A DNA stretch of 64,000 nt from NCBI GenBank assembly GCA_002287035.1, contig NSKG01000001.1, positions 434,001 to 498,000 on the forward strand, read 5' to 3'. Positions within the stretch are counted from its first letter, which is position 1; each line of letters opens with the position of its first letter. The DNA is from Pseudomonas sp. WN033. Its GTDB lineage: Bacteria; Pseudomonadota; Gammaproteobacteria; Pseudomonadales; Pseudomonadaceae. Made by a program: the position numbers and the translations under genes. Shown in pieces: positions 50,099 to 59,602 of this stretch. Below the pieces are notes generated by a model. The model was given only the letters and a program-made list of their open reading frames with translations, searched no databases and had not been told where the DNA came from.

Positions 50099-51814
50099 TC
50101 ACAGCGGCTGAAGATACCTGACCATCAGTTGCAAACTCTGACGTCCACGATACTCGTTTATGTCCAGGCTATAGGCCAGACGTACTCGCTGAATGCGCGG
50201 ATTGGGCCAGACTTGAGGATCAATATTGAAGGCAATCGCATCCAGCACTTCAGTGCTGCCTGGCGGTTGCAGCACCATTTTCAGGTGGCGCTCGCCAACC
50301 AGCCGCTGCTGGATCAATTGAAATTCGCCATGAAAGCCCGGCTCGGGAAAGTGCTGCCCCCAGGGACCGGCTTCGCGCAGTTGCGCGGCCAGTTCGAGCC
50401 GGAATTCGCTGGCCGTCAGTTCGCCGTCAGACAGCAGCCGGCCGCTCAGGTCCTCGGCGCTGAGCTGGCGCCGGACCTCGACATCGAAGGCTGCCCGAAA
50501 CGTCTCGAAGTGGGCCCTGGGCAAGGACAACCCGGCCGCCATGGCATGGCCGCCGAACTTGCTGATCAGACCGGGGTTGTGCGCCGCTACGGCATCCAGC
50601 GCATCACGAATATGCAGCCCGGCCACCGAACGGGCCGAGCCCTTGATTTCATCATTACCGGCATCAGCAAAGGCAATCACCGGACGGTGATAACGGTCCT
50701 TGAGCCGTGAGGCAAGAATGCCGATCACGCCCTGGTGCCAGTCCGGATCGAACAGGCACAGCCCAAATGGCAGTTGCTCGGCATCCAGACTCATCGCCTC
50801 CAGAGTAGCCAGCGCCTGCTGCTGCATCTCACGCTCGATGCTTTTGCGCTCGCGGTTGAGGCTATCCAGTTCACGGGCCATTTCCCGGGCCTGGTCCTCG
50901 GACTCGGTCAACAGGCACTCAATGCCCAGGCTCATGTCGTCCAGACGTCCGGCGGCATTGAGCCGTGGCCCGAGAATGAAACCAAGATCGCTGGAGCTCA
51001 GCCGCCCCATCGGCCGCCCGGCCACCTCCAGCAGCGCGCGAATACCCGGCCGACAGCGACCGGCGCGGATCCGCGCCAGCCCCTGATGTACCAGAATCCG
51101 GTTATTGGCATCCAGCGGCACCACATCGGCCACTGTCCCCAGTGCCACCAGATCAAGCAACTCGCCCAGATTCGGCTCGGGCCGCTCAGTGAACCAGCCC
51201 GATTCGCGCAATGCCGCGCGCAATGCCAGCATCACATAGAAGATCACCCCGACCCCGGCAATTCCCTTGCTGGGGAATTCACAACCTGGCTGATTGGGAT
51301 TGACGATGGCGTCGGCTGCCGGCAGTTGTTCGGCCGGCAAGTGATGATCAGTGACCAGCACCCGCATTCCGGCGGCCCGTGCTGCCGCTACCCCGTCGAT
51401 ACTGGAGATGCCGTTGTCCACGGTCACCAGCACGTCGGGCTGATATTGCCGGGCCACGGCGACGATTTCCGGGGTCAGACCATAGCCATACTCGAACCGG
51501 TTGGGCACCAGGTAATCGACCCGCGCCGCACCCAACGCCCGTAGCGCCAGTACCGCTACGCTGCTGGCGGTGGCGCCATCGGCATCGAAATCGCCGACAA
51601 TCAGCAGCGACTGACGCTGCTCCAGCGCCTGCTGCAACAGCGCCACCGCCGCATCAATGCCCTTGAGCAGGGAATATGGCAACAAGGCCTGCAAACGCCG
51701 ATCGAGTTCGGCTGCGGAGCAGACACCACGGGCGGCATACAGACGGGTCAACAGCGGTGGCAGCTCACCCAGGTCAGGCAGCCGCTCGGGCAACGGACGG
51801 GACTCGATACGCAT
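50099..51814 (-). CDS. recJ: Single-stranded-DNA exonuclease RecJ
   Basis: 5'-3' exonuclease for single-stranded DNA, used in recombination and mismatch or base-excision repair. The 571-residue protein has the DHH-family metal motifs GDFDADGATASSV, DNGISS and VTDHHLP, the DHHA1 region (HQGVIGILASRLKDRYHRP ... GGHAMAAGLS) and a C-terminal OB-like domain. Start MRIESRPLPERL at 51814. yaeQ precedes it by 19 bp, so the two form an operon. Confidence 0.97.
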   Translation of the reverse strand: MRIESRPLPERLPDLGELPPLLTRLYAARGVCSAAELDRRLQALLPYSLLKGIDAAVALLQQALEQRQSLLIVGDFDADGATASSVAVLALRALGAARVDYLVPNRFEYGYGLTPEIVAVARQYQPDVLVTVDNGISSIDGVAAARAAGMRVLVTDHHLPAEQLPAADAIVNPNQPGCEFPSKGIAGVGVIFYVMLALRAALRESGWFTERPEPNLGELLDLVALGTVADVVPLDANNRILVHQGLARIRAGRCRPGIRALLEVAGRPMGRLSSSDLGFILGPRLNAAGRLDDMSLGIECLLTESEDQAREMARELDSLNRERKSIEREMQQQALATLEAMSLDAEQLPFGLCLFDPDWHQGVIGILASRLKDRYHRPVIAFADAGNDEIKGSARSVAGLHIRDALDAVAAHNPGLISKFGGHAMAAGLSLPRAHFETFRAAFDVEVRRQLSAEDLSGRLLSDGELTASEFRLELAAQLREAGPWGQHFPEPGFHGEFQLIQQRLVGERHLKMVLQPPGSTEVLDAIAFNIDPQVWPNPRIQRVRLAYSLDINEYRGRQSLQLMVRYLQPL

Positions 51815-51833
51815 CAGAACCTCAGCGCTCGCC

Positions 51834-52361
51834 CTACAACCATTCCAGACTCAGTTCATGCTGGGCCTGGGCATCGCTGACATAGATAACGCCGTCACTG
51901 ATCATCACGCCCCAGTCAATACTGCGTGGCAAGTCAGTGGCCAGCGCCTCCAGCGGCTCCTGCTCAACCACCGCGATGTTCAGATTCTTGAGCATGGCCG
52001 CCGCCGAACCCACTTTGCTGGCCCACACCCGGGTGTTGCCATAGGCTAGCAATGACACCCTTTCGGCCCGCCGCGAACACCAGGTCAGACGGTCTGCATC
52101 CGGCAAGCCCACTTCAATCCAGTGCATGACCCGACCATCCAGACTTTTTTCCCACAGGGCCGGCTCATCGGTATCCGACAACCCGCGACCAAAACTCAGC
52201 GCTTCGTTGTACCACAGGGCGTAGGCCAGAATCCGCACCGTCAGCCGCTGCTCGGTCTCGGAAGGATGACGCGCCACAGTCATGCGCAGATTTTCGTAGA
52301 CCCCGCGATCAGTATCACTGAGGTTGAGATTGATCTTATAAGGCGTGGCTTGCAGGGCCAT
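51834..52361 (-). CDS. yaeQ: YaeQ family protein
   Basis: Conserved protein of 175 residues beginning MALQATPYKINLNLSDTDRGVYENL, with SLDGRVMHWIEVGLPDADRLTWCSRRAERV in the middle. YaeQ has a restriction-endonuclease-like fold; E. coli YaeQ was once proposed to compensate for RfaH loss, a claim that has not held up. The real start is the ATG at 52361; the frame is open to 52433 across the upstream terminator. It is co-directional with recJ, 19 bp away. Confidence 0.92.
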   Translation of the reverse strand: MALQATPYKINLNLSDTDRGVYENLRMTVARHPSETEQRLTVRILAYALWYNEALSFGRGLSDTDEPALWEKSLDGRVMHWIEVGLPDADRLTWCSRRAERVSLLAYGNTRVWASKVGSAAAMLKNLNIAVVEQEPLEALATDLPRSIDWGVMISDGVIYVSDAQAQHELSLEWL

Positions 52362-52401
52362 GAGATGCGTATCCGGAGCTGGGTGGGCGGCCAGTGTAGC
52401 G

Positions 52402-52428
52402 CAAAACCACCCCCGCAGTGGGGGTGGT
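52402..52428 (-). terminator. Terminator of the pspA-flotillin-ATPase cassette
   Basis: A perfect 9-bp stem (ACCACCCCC / GGGGGTGGT) with a 5-nt loop at 52406-52428 is followed on the minus strand by TTTTGC. It lies 30 bp after the stop of the large ATPase gene and upstream of yaeQ, so it likely ends the cassette transcript. Confidence 0.75.
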
Positions 52429-52433
52429 CGCAC

Positions 52434-52472
52434 GAAGGAAACACTAATTCAATCAGCTTCAGCGCTGGCCCA
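52434..52472 (+). repeat. Solo end of the inverted-repeat element, overlapping a gene end
   Basis: GAAGGAAACACTAATTCAAT and the TCAGCTTC block that follows, with a more diverged GTGTTGGCCCA-like tail, match the element end at 43223 with a few changes. Here the last codons and the TGA stop (52459-52461) of the large ATPase gene lie inside the repeat, so the element appears to have supplied the protein's C-terminus. Confidence 0.7.
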
Positions 52473-55400
52473 GGGCTCGCAACTGTTCGGCAATGCTGAC
52501 CAGTTGCGCCACTACCCGGTTGCCGACATCTTCGTCGCTGCCGCCCATAGCCTTGTTGCGCATGAAGTCGGCCTTGATCCTGGTCCAGCGCTCAGCCTGC
52601 TCCGAAGTCAGGTTACCCCGCAGCTCAGCCAGCTTAAGCAGGTTCTCCTCCGCCCCGGTGGTCAGCAACTGAGCCTCGCCCTGATAATGATCGGCAATCA
52701 GTTGCAGCAGTTCTTGCTCATTCATCACCGGCGAAATCTTCTCCGCCAGCTTGTTCATGTTGCGGTAACTGCCCTGCAGGCGGAATGCCGGCTCGGTACG
52801 GTAGCGATCATCCTGGGCGGCACTGGCGATGTACTGCTGATTGACCCGGAACACCACATCACGCACCTGCATCATCCGCTCCAGGGTAGCCACGATCTCG
52901 TTGATCTCGGCGGTGCTGTAGCTGTGACTCAGCTCATTGCTGGAGAACGGCTTGCCTTCAGCCTTGGCAACAAACCGATAGACATCCTGCATGTCGCGAG
53001 TAGCCAACGGTGCCAGCACCGGGCTGGAGGTCAGGCTGTTCTCGATGTAACTGAGTGCGAACACCTCCTGCATGCCGCCCAGGGTGTCACCCAGGTTGTA
53101 GATGTCGGCGCGGTTGGCCAGCATGTCGGGAATCTTGAATACCTCACCGGATTCGGTATAGGGGTTACCGGCCATTACCACACAGAACTTGCGCCCACGC
53201 ATGTCATAGGTGCGCGTGCGTCCTTTCCATACCCCTTCGATACGCCGAGTACCATCACACAGGGAAATGAATTTCTGCAGAAACTCCGGATGGGTATGCT
53301 GGATGTCGTCGACATAGAGCATGACGTTGTTGCCCATTTCCAGCGCCAGGTTGAGTTTGACCAGTTCCTGCGCCGAGGTCGCATCCGGGGCCTGGGCCGG
53401 GTCCAGCGAACGCACTTCATGCCCCAGCGACGGCCCATTGATTTTCATGAATACCAGGCCCAGGCGATGGGCCACGTACTCCATCAAGGTGGTCTTGCCA
53501 TAACCGGGCGGTGAAATCAGCATCAACAAGCCAGTCAGATCCGAACGGCGGTTCTCTCCGGCGGTGCCCATCTGCTTGGCCAGGTTGTCACCGATTACCC
53601 CAAGATAGACATCGTTGATCAGCTTGTTGCGTACAAAGGAACTAAGCGGCCTGGGCTTGAACTCGGACAGCCGCAAGTCATCGCGCTGCTGCTGGATCAC
53701 CGCCTGACGCAGGCTCTGATAGCGGCGCAAACCAGGCAGGAAACGCTCGCGGTGATAGCGCAGCCGAGCAAAGAAGTCGTCCACCGCCAGGTCCATACAG
53801 CCCTGACTGATACGCGGGTGCTCGCCCAGCAGCTGTTCAACCCGAAACTGCAGGTCAACCTCGGTTATCCGTGCAGTCAGTCCGTCAGCGAGCAGTGCCA
53901 GGGCGACGGCCTCCGGAATGTAGGCTGCCAGCCCCGAATACTCGGGGGCCTGACAGAGCCCGCGCAACCAGTTGTCCACCAACCACCAGCGCGCCCCCGG
54001 CCGGCCATCCAGACGCGCCAGCGCCTGCTGATAGTCATCCCAGATGGCGGCTTGCTCAAGTCGCTGGCGCAAGCCTTCGAGCAGCTGTTCGGCATACTTG
54101 CTGAACAGCCATTCGTGCGACTCGCCAGCCAGCACCAACACCAGATACTCGGCCGCCTCGCCGAGCCCTTGCTCGGCTGTCTCCAGCCCCTGCTCCTCGC
54201 ACCACTGACGCAAGCTCTGGAGCACTTCCTGCTGCAGTTGCCGCAAACCGTCATCAGGGCCGAACAACTGACGGATATGCAGCGCGCTGCGAGCACGCTG
54301 CGGCCAGTGGGCAGAGGCCTCATCCTGGCGGCACTGACTCCAGAAGAACACCGCCTGGCCCCGCGCGTGCGGCGAGAAGCGCAGCAAACCAGCGCTATCT
54401 CGCAGCGGCAACAACTGCGCCAGAATCAGCGCGGCATCATGATCGTGGATACCTTTTTCATAGCCTTCGCGATAGCGCGGGGTGGCGAAATCGCGCAAGG
54501 TCCGGACCAGTTGCTCAGGGTCCAGCAGTTGCCCATGCAACAGTTCCAGGCTCAGACCATGCTCACCTGCTTCGGCAGCCGCCAGCAACTCGCCGGCCAG
54601 GTATTCGGCGCGATACAGTTGTGCAGACTCAGACTCCAGGGCCACCTGCCAGAACTCACGCAGTTGCTCCAGTTCGGGGTGTACCAACGGCTCCAGAAAG
54701 TCAGTACCGGTCAGATGCAAATGCAGGTGATCGCCGCGCGGCATCAGCGTCAGATCGAGTTCCTGGGTATTGACGCTGAAGCGATGACGCGGCCCCAGGC
54801 GAATGATATTGCCGCCGTCCTCGAACAGCTCACTCTTGTCGCGTAGCCCCCGCACGGCCTGATCCCTGGCTTGCTTGAGCCGGGCTTCGACATCATCAGC
54901 CTTGACGTTATCCTGCAGCTCGCGCAAGCGCTCGGTCAGCTCACGCAGCTTGAGAATCAGCGGATCGGAGGCAAAAAATGCGTTCAGCTCATCGGCCTGG
55001 GTAAAACGCGCGGTACGCCGGCCAAGGCTATCGATAATCCGCAGCGCCGCATCCAGCAAACCCTGGGCCCGACGCTGGCGTTCATCGACCAAAGCCTGGC
55101 GATGGGTCTCGAAGGTTTCCAGCAACTCTTCACGCTTGGCCAGGATATCGCCGAGAAACTCCTCGTGATCGCCAAACCGGCTTTCCAGCTCCTCTAGCTG
55201 TACCAGCAAGCGCGACAGTTGCTCATCACAGCGCTCCGGGTCACGGGCCTGCCCCAACGCACTGGTGATCCCCTGACTGAACAGCCGGAACTGGGCCCCG
55301 AACTGCGCCACCTGCTCGGCTGAACCCAAACTGCGGCGCTGTTGATCCGCCCGCGCCCGGGCCTGGTTGAGTCGGGCATAGACCTCGGAGATCGACTCGA

Positions 55401-57399
55401 CGATCGCGGTACGCTGGGTGGCATCATCGATCTGCAGCGAGGCCATCAGCCCCGACAGCATGTCGAGATCGCTCGCCATCGTCTCGAAGGCCTGGAGATG
55501 CTCGCGCAATTGCGCCACGCTGACAGCCTCACGGGCCTGCTGGTCGTGCTCCTGCAACGCCTCGACATAGGGCTGCAGGGCGGCATCACTGGCAAGAAAC
55601 GCAGCGGTGGCGGCGGCAACCCGCTCCTGGGATTCGAGCAGTTGCTGTTCCATCTCATCGATGCGGGCGACATCGATATAGCGGTAATCACGAATCGTCA
55701 GCAACTGACCACGCAAGGCATTGATGCCATTGAGCGCGCTAACGTAATCCTGCACCTGCTTCCAGTCATCGCTGCGCAGACTCTCATTGAGGGTCCGGAA
55801 ACGCGTCTCGGCCTCAGCCATTGCCCGGCCCGACTGCTGACGAATGCTTTCAACCTTCTCGAACTCATCGAGTACCAGCTCACCGGTGGCGGCAATCTCG
55901 TGCAGTACCGATGCCAGACCCTGACAGTGCGGGTCATCCAGCCAGTGATAGGCATCGAACAGCCGCCGGGTATTGATGCACAGTTGCGTATAGCGCTGAA
56001 TCGACACCTCAGAACTGTCGATCTCGCGGCTCAGATTGAGCAGTTCGGAAATCCCGCGAACCAGCTCGGGGTTGCCGATGCGACCGAAGAAACCACTGCG
56101 TTGCGGCTGGCGAGCGGCGAACTCGTCGGAGCAGAACGGCGTTTGCCAGATCTGCATCGGATGAATACGGGTCGGCTCATCACCCTCGGCAGCGAAGATG
56201 ACCATGCGGCCATCCTCGAGCCGGGCATAGCCATGGCCAAAAATCGGGTTCTGCAGCTCACGGCTGATCATGTTGTAGGTGAACAGCGCCGAGCGCCCCT
56301 GCTCGGGATGGTAGAAGATGTACTGTACATCCTCACCATTGGGTGAACGCACCGCCCGCTTGAAACGCATGCCCTGCATCGACTGGTCGAAGGCCTTGTG
56401 TTCACCGTTCTGCAGATAATAGCCGCCGGGGAAGATGATCCCGTGGTCTTCCGGCAGTTGCACACAGGCCAGACCAATGGCGTCGATGCGCTCGACCTGT
56501 CGGGTCAGGGTATTGAAGACCAGATAGCGCCACTGCTCTTCGCGGTAGGGCAACACCTTGAGCAGAATCAGGCTGCCGAGCCTGGCGTATTCGATCTCCG
56601 CGTCATCCAGCGACTGGGTTTTGTCGAGCACCGCTTCGCGGTAGATGCCCAGACCATCCTCGGTATTATTCTCAACCTTGATGGTCAGGTTGCCGCCGAG
56701 GGTTTCGATGAACACGCTATCGAGAATATTGATGTGCGGATGGCGGCCACTGACCACCATCTCACGGTCGGTCTTCTGCCACTCGAAATCGTAGCGTCCG
56801 GGCAGGGAAATATCCCGCTCACCACGGTTGTCGATATAGCGTACCTGCTTGCCATCAACCGATATCGACCAGCGGAACACTCGCACGTCGCTGACCCGGT
56901 CACCGATCTGGAAGCACGCCAGCAACTTGCCGTCACGCACCAGCAACTGCAGCAGATGCGTGTTCTTGTAATAGGTATAAAGTTCGTTGAAATCGTTGAC
57001 GAATCCCGGCTCGGCCAGGAAGCTGCCGGTCAGGCCAACCTGCTCGGCCTCATAACCTTCATCCTGCGCACTCAGCCGATAGAGCGAGAAAACGTCCTCG
57101 ACGCGGGTTTCCTTTTTCAGGCCGAGAAAGACGTTGTAACCGAACAGCAGGCAATCACCGACCTGTACGATATCGCGGGCAGTGCAGTTGTTTTCGGTAC
57201 GGATCCTGACCCGCCCGATCACCTCCATGCGACTGCTGCCGAACTCCTCCTGGCGCTGCTGGTTGAGACTGTCGGCAATCTGCCGTAGTTGGCGCCCCTG
57301 CTCCTGCAGGCGTCGCTGCAGTACCTCGTAGGCCCCGCCTTCGGCCACCGCCTTGTCCAATACGTCCTGTGTCTGGCTGATCGCCTGCGCGTCCGACAT
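52459..57399 (-). CDS. Giant AAA+ ATPase, DUF3686 type ('DNA repair ATPase')
   Basis: Protein of 1646 residues, last gene of the PspA-flotillin cassette. After an N-terminal coiled coil (about 1-55) comes a beta-rich region (about 60-470: WQKTDREMVVSGRHPHI, FPGGYYLQNGEHKAFDQ), then a long helical/coiled-coil section (about 480-860), a mixed region, and a C-terminal AAA+ module with Walker A PPGYGKTTLM (about 1297-1305), Walker B MLYVDD (D1364, D1365), sensor-1 MAGNPYTESG and a candidate arginine finger in ANRADIYNLGD. Relatives are catalogued as DUF3686 or 'DNA repair ATPase', but nothing here indicates DNA repair; the partners point to membrane remodelling or protection. No signal peptide or membrane segment is evident. 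Confidence 0.85.
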   Translation of the reverse strand: MSDAQAISQTQDVLDKAVAEGGAYEVLQRRLQEQGRQLRQIADSLNQQRQEEFGSSRMEVIGRVRIRTENNCTARDIVQVGDCLLFGYNVFLGLKKETRVEDVFSLYRLSAQDEGYEAEQVGLTGSFLAEPGFVNDFNELYTYYKNTHLLQLLVRDGKLLACFQIGDRVSDVRVFRWSISVDGKQVRYIDNRGERDISLPGRYDFEWQKTDREMVVSGRHPHINILDSVFIETLGGNLTIKVENNTEDGLGIYREAVLDKTQSLDDAEIEYARLGSLILLKVLPYREEQWRYLVFNTLTRQVERIDAIGLACVQLPEDHGIIFPGGYYLQNGEHKAFDQSMQGMRFKRAVRSPNGEDVQYIFYHPEQGRSALFTYNMISRELQNPIFGHGYARLEDGRMVIFAAEGDEPTRIHPMQIWQTPFCSDEFAARQPQRSGFFGRIGNPELVRGISELLNLSREIDSSEVSIQRYTQLCINTRRLFDAYHWLDDPHCQGLASVLHEIAATGELVLDEFEKVESIRQQSGRAMAEAETRFRTLNESLRSDDWKQVQDYVSALNGINALRGQLLTIRDYRYIDVARIDEMEQQLLESQERVAAATAAFLASDAALQPYVEALQEHDQQAREAVSVAQLREHLQAFETMASDLDMLSGLMASLQIDDATQRTAIVESISEVYARLNQARARADQQRRSLGSAEQVAQFGAQFRLFSQGITSALGQARDPERCDEQLSRLLVQLEELESRFGDHEEFLGDILAKREELLETFETHRQALVDERQRRAQGLLDAALRIIDSLGRRTARFTQADELNAFFASDPLILKLRELTERLRELQDNVKADDVEARLKQARDQAVRGLRDKSELFEDGGNIIRLGPRHRFSVNTQELDLTLMPRGDHLHLHLTGTDFLEPLVHPELEQLREFWQVALESESAQLYRAEYLAGELLAAAEAGEHGLSLELLHGQLLDPEQLVRTLRDFATPRYREGYEKGIHDHDAALILAQLLPLRDSAGLLRFSPHARGQAVFFWSQCRQDEASAHWPQRARSALHIRQLFGPDDGLRQLQQEVLQSLRQWCEEQGLETAEQGLGEAAEYLVLVLAGESHEWLFSKYAEQLLEGLRQRLEQAAIWDDYQQALARLDGRPGARWWLVDNWLRGLCQAPEYSGLAAYIPEAVALALLADGLTARITEVDLQFRVEQLLGEHPRISQGCMDLAVDDFFARLRYHRERFLPGLRRYQSLRQAVIQQQRDDLRLSEFKPRPLSSFVRNKLINDVYLGVIGDNLAKQMGTAGENRRSDLTGLLMLISPPGYGKTTLMEYVAHRLGLVFMKINGPSLGHEVRSLDPAQAPDATSAQELVKLNLALEMGNNVMLYVDDIQHTHPEFLQKFISLCDGTRRIEGVWKGRTRTYDMRGRKFCVVMAGNPYTESGEVFKIPDMLANRADIYNLGDTLGGMQEVFALSYIENSLTSSPVLAPLATRDMQDVYRFVAKAEGKPFSSNELSHSYSTAEINEIVATLERMMQVRDVVFRVNQQYIASAAQDDRYRTEPAFRLQGSYRNMNKLAEKISPVMNEQELLQLIADHYQGEAQLLTTGAEENLLKLAELRGNLTSEQAERWTRIKADFMRNKAMGGSDEDVGNRVVAQLVSIAEQLRALGQR

Positions 57400-57435
57400 C
57401 CTGTTTTTCCTGGCTCAGAAGTGTATGGGTGACAA

Positions 57436-57457
57436 GGCCCCGGCGTATGCCGGGGCC
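57436..57457. promoter_or_regulatory. Intercistronic hairpin between flotillin and ATPase genes
   Basis: A perfect 9-bp stem (GGCCCCGGC / GCCGGGGCC) with loop GTAT starts 20 nt after the flotillin stop. On the minus strand it is followed by TTGTCACC, not a T-run, so complete termination is unlikely. It may stabilise the upstream mRNA or lower ATPase expression relative to flotillin. Confidence 0.6.
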
Positions 57458-57476
57458 AGGAGCGACACGTCCGGGA

Positions 57477-59549
57477 TCAGATATCGCCGGAGTTGCTGGC
57501 AGCGGCGTGGCTGCCGTTGGCCACGGGAGTGCCGTTGGCCTGAGTGGTGGCCTTGCCGGCCAGCAATCGCTGCAATACGTCCTGTACCACCGGACTCTTG
57601 CCAACCACACCTTCGATCGCCTTGCCAACCGACAGAGACTTGGCAAACGAGTTGAAGAAATCGCCTTCGCCGCCAACGATCTCGATTTTCGCCTGACCCA
57701 ATGCGGTGGCCAGTACCTCGGCCTGATCCTTGGCAATGTCCTTGTTCGCGGCAATGGCGGCCATCGATTCCTCGAAGCCCTTCTCCAACTGCATGCGGAA
57801 CTCTTCGTGCTGACGGGCAGTGTCGCTGAGCGCGTCCAGGGCACCGAACTTCTTGCCCAGACCCTCGGCTTCGGCATTGAAGCGCTCCAGCAGCACTTCG
57901 GCTTCGGCCAGACCCTGATCCTTGGTAGCGCGCGCCTTGGCGACACCCAGCTGTTCTTCGCCACGGGCCTGCGCAGTGAGTTTCTCTTCCAGCACCTTGG
58001 CTTCGGTCAACCCTTCCTTCTCGCGGGCCTGCGCCTGAGCTTCGGTCACCCGTGCCGCTGCCAGGCCTTTTTCTTCCTCGCCACGAGCCTCGGCGGCCAT
58101 CTGTTCGGCCAGCACCTTGGCCTCGGCCAGACCTTCCTTCTCCATTGCCGCTGCGGTGATTTCCCGCACCTTGGCAGCAGCCAGTCCGGTAGCGGCCTGC
58201 TCGGCCTGAATACCTTCGGCCAGCTTTTTCTTGGCTTCAGCCTGCTTGGCCGCCGCTTCCAGCTCGGCCTGGGCCATGTTGTTGATTTCCACTGCCTTGT
58301 GCCGCGAACGGGTCTCGTCGGCTTCGGCCTGCTTGACCTGACGCACCAACTCCTGCTCGGCTTCGGCCTGGGCGTTGAGCACTACCACCTGCTTGAGGCG
58401 CTCGGCCTCGGAGACTTCGCGCACTTCCTTGATCCGCTCTTCTTCCTGGGCCACGGTCTTCTCGACCGCTACCCGCTCGCGGATCACTGCGGCAATCGCC
58501 TTGCGCTCTTCCTCAAGGGCCTTTTCCTTCTCGATGCGCTGCAGTTCGACCTCACGCTCACGTGCCACCACTTCCAGAGACCGGGCACGCTCAACCTTTT
58601 CAACTTCAATCACGACTGCCCGCTGGCGATTCTGCTGGGCAACCTCGACTTCGCGCTGGTGGTTTTCGTTGCGAATATCCAGCTCCTGCTGAGTCTGGAT
58701 GCGTGCCTGCTCGGCCTTGAGGCGCTCCTCCTCACGGACCTTGAAGGTCTCTGCCTCTTCACGGGCGCGAATGGTTTCAATCTCACGCTTCTGGCGCGCC
58801 TCGGCATCAGCCTGCTGACGCTCAAGCGACAGCGCCGCTTCGCGGGTCTCAACATTCTTTTTCTGGATCGCCAGCTCTTCGTTGCGCTCCAGTTCATTGG
58901 TGATCACATTCTGGGCAGCCGTCAGCTCAGTAATCTTGCGAATACCCTCGGCGTCGAGAATGTTGTGTGGGTCGAGCGAAGCCTTGGGGGTCTGCTCCAG
59001 ATAGTCAATCGCCACATCTTCAAGAACATAACCGTTAAGGTCGTTACCGATCACCTCGATAATCCGATCACGGAAGTTCTGCCGCTCCTCGAACAGGCTG
59101 ACGAAGTCGAACTTCTTGCCCACAGTTTTCAGCGCTTCGGAAAACTTGGCATTGAACAGTTCGTTCACTGCGGCACGATCAGAGGCACGTTCGACACCAA
59201 TAGCCTTGGCCACCTTGAGCACATCCTGCTGGGTTTCGTTAACCCGCAGATAGAAGGCCACGGTAATGTCGGCACGCAGGTTGTCCATACAGATCAGGCC
59301 GTCCTTGCCGCGCCGATCGACCTCGAGCGTCAGCAGCGAGATCTTCATGAACTCCTTCTTGTAGATCACCGGATAGACCAAAGCACCGGTGAAGTGCACC
59401 TTAGGCGTCGACGACATATCGTTGACGATCAGCGCGGTTCCCTGCGGCACCTTGATATAGAAGGCCTGAAACAGTACGAAAAAGCCCACGATCAGCAGGA
59501 AGAAAATACCTACGCCAATCAGAAAGGGCATGAACATTGCCAGATTCAT
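57477..59549 (-). CDS. Flotillin family protein (YqiK type)
   Basis: Membrane scaffold protein of 690 residues. An N-terminal helix (about 5-30, MFMPFLIGVGIFFLLIVGFFVLFQ) anchors it, then a Band-7/SPFH domain (about 30-225: VPQGTALIVNDMSSTPKVHFTGALVYPVIYKKEF) and a very long Glu/Ala/Arg-rich coiled coil (about 225-620). The coiled coil has internal repeats (KEGLAEAKVLAEQMAAEARGE, KEGLTEAKVLEEKLTAQARGE). The tail is flexible (Ala, Asn, Gly, Ser). Start is the ATG at 59549 with AAGGAG 10 nt upstream; a TTG at 59558 is too close to that site. Flotillins organise membrane microdomains and, in E. coli, YqiK pairs with YqiJ as here. Confidence 0.92.
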   Translation of the reverse strand: MNLAMFMPFLIGVGIFFLLIVGFFVLFQAFYIKVPQGTALIVNDMSSTPKVHFTGALVYPVIYKKEFMKISLLTLEVDRRGKDGLICMDNLRADITVAFYLRVNETQQDVLKVAKAIGVERASDRAAVNELFNAKFSEALKTVGKKFDFVSLFEERQNFRDRIIEVIGNDLNGYVLEDVAIDYLEQTPKASLDPHNILDAEGIRKITELTAAQNVITNELERNEELAIQKKNVETREAALSLERQQADAEARQKREIETIRAREEAETFKVREEERLKAEQARIQTQQELDIRNENHQREVEVAQQNRQRAVVIEVEKVERARSLEVVAREREVELQRIEKEKALEEERKAIAAVIRERVAVEKTVAQEEERIKEVREVSEAERLKQVVVLNAQAEAEQELVRQVKQAEADETRSRHKAVEINNMAQAELEAAAKQAEAKKKLAEGIQAEQAATGLAAAKVREITAAAMEKEGLAEAKVLAEQMAAEARGEEEKGLAAARVTEAQAQAREKEGLTEAKVLEEKLTAQARGEEQLGVAKARATKDQGLAEAEVLLERFNAEAEGLGKKFGALDALSDTARQHEEFRMQLEKGFEESMAAIAANKDIAKDQAEVLATALGQAKIEIVGGEGDFFNSFAKSLSVGKAIEGVVGKSPVVQDVLQRLLAGKATTQANGTPVANGSHAAASNSGDI

Positions 59550-59602
59550 TGCAATCAATCTCCTTTGATAAAAGGCCCTGGGCGCACCCTTGCGCCGGGT
59601 GC

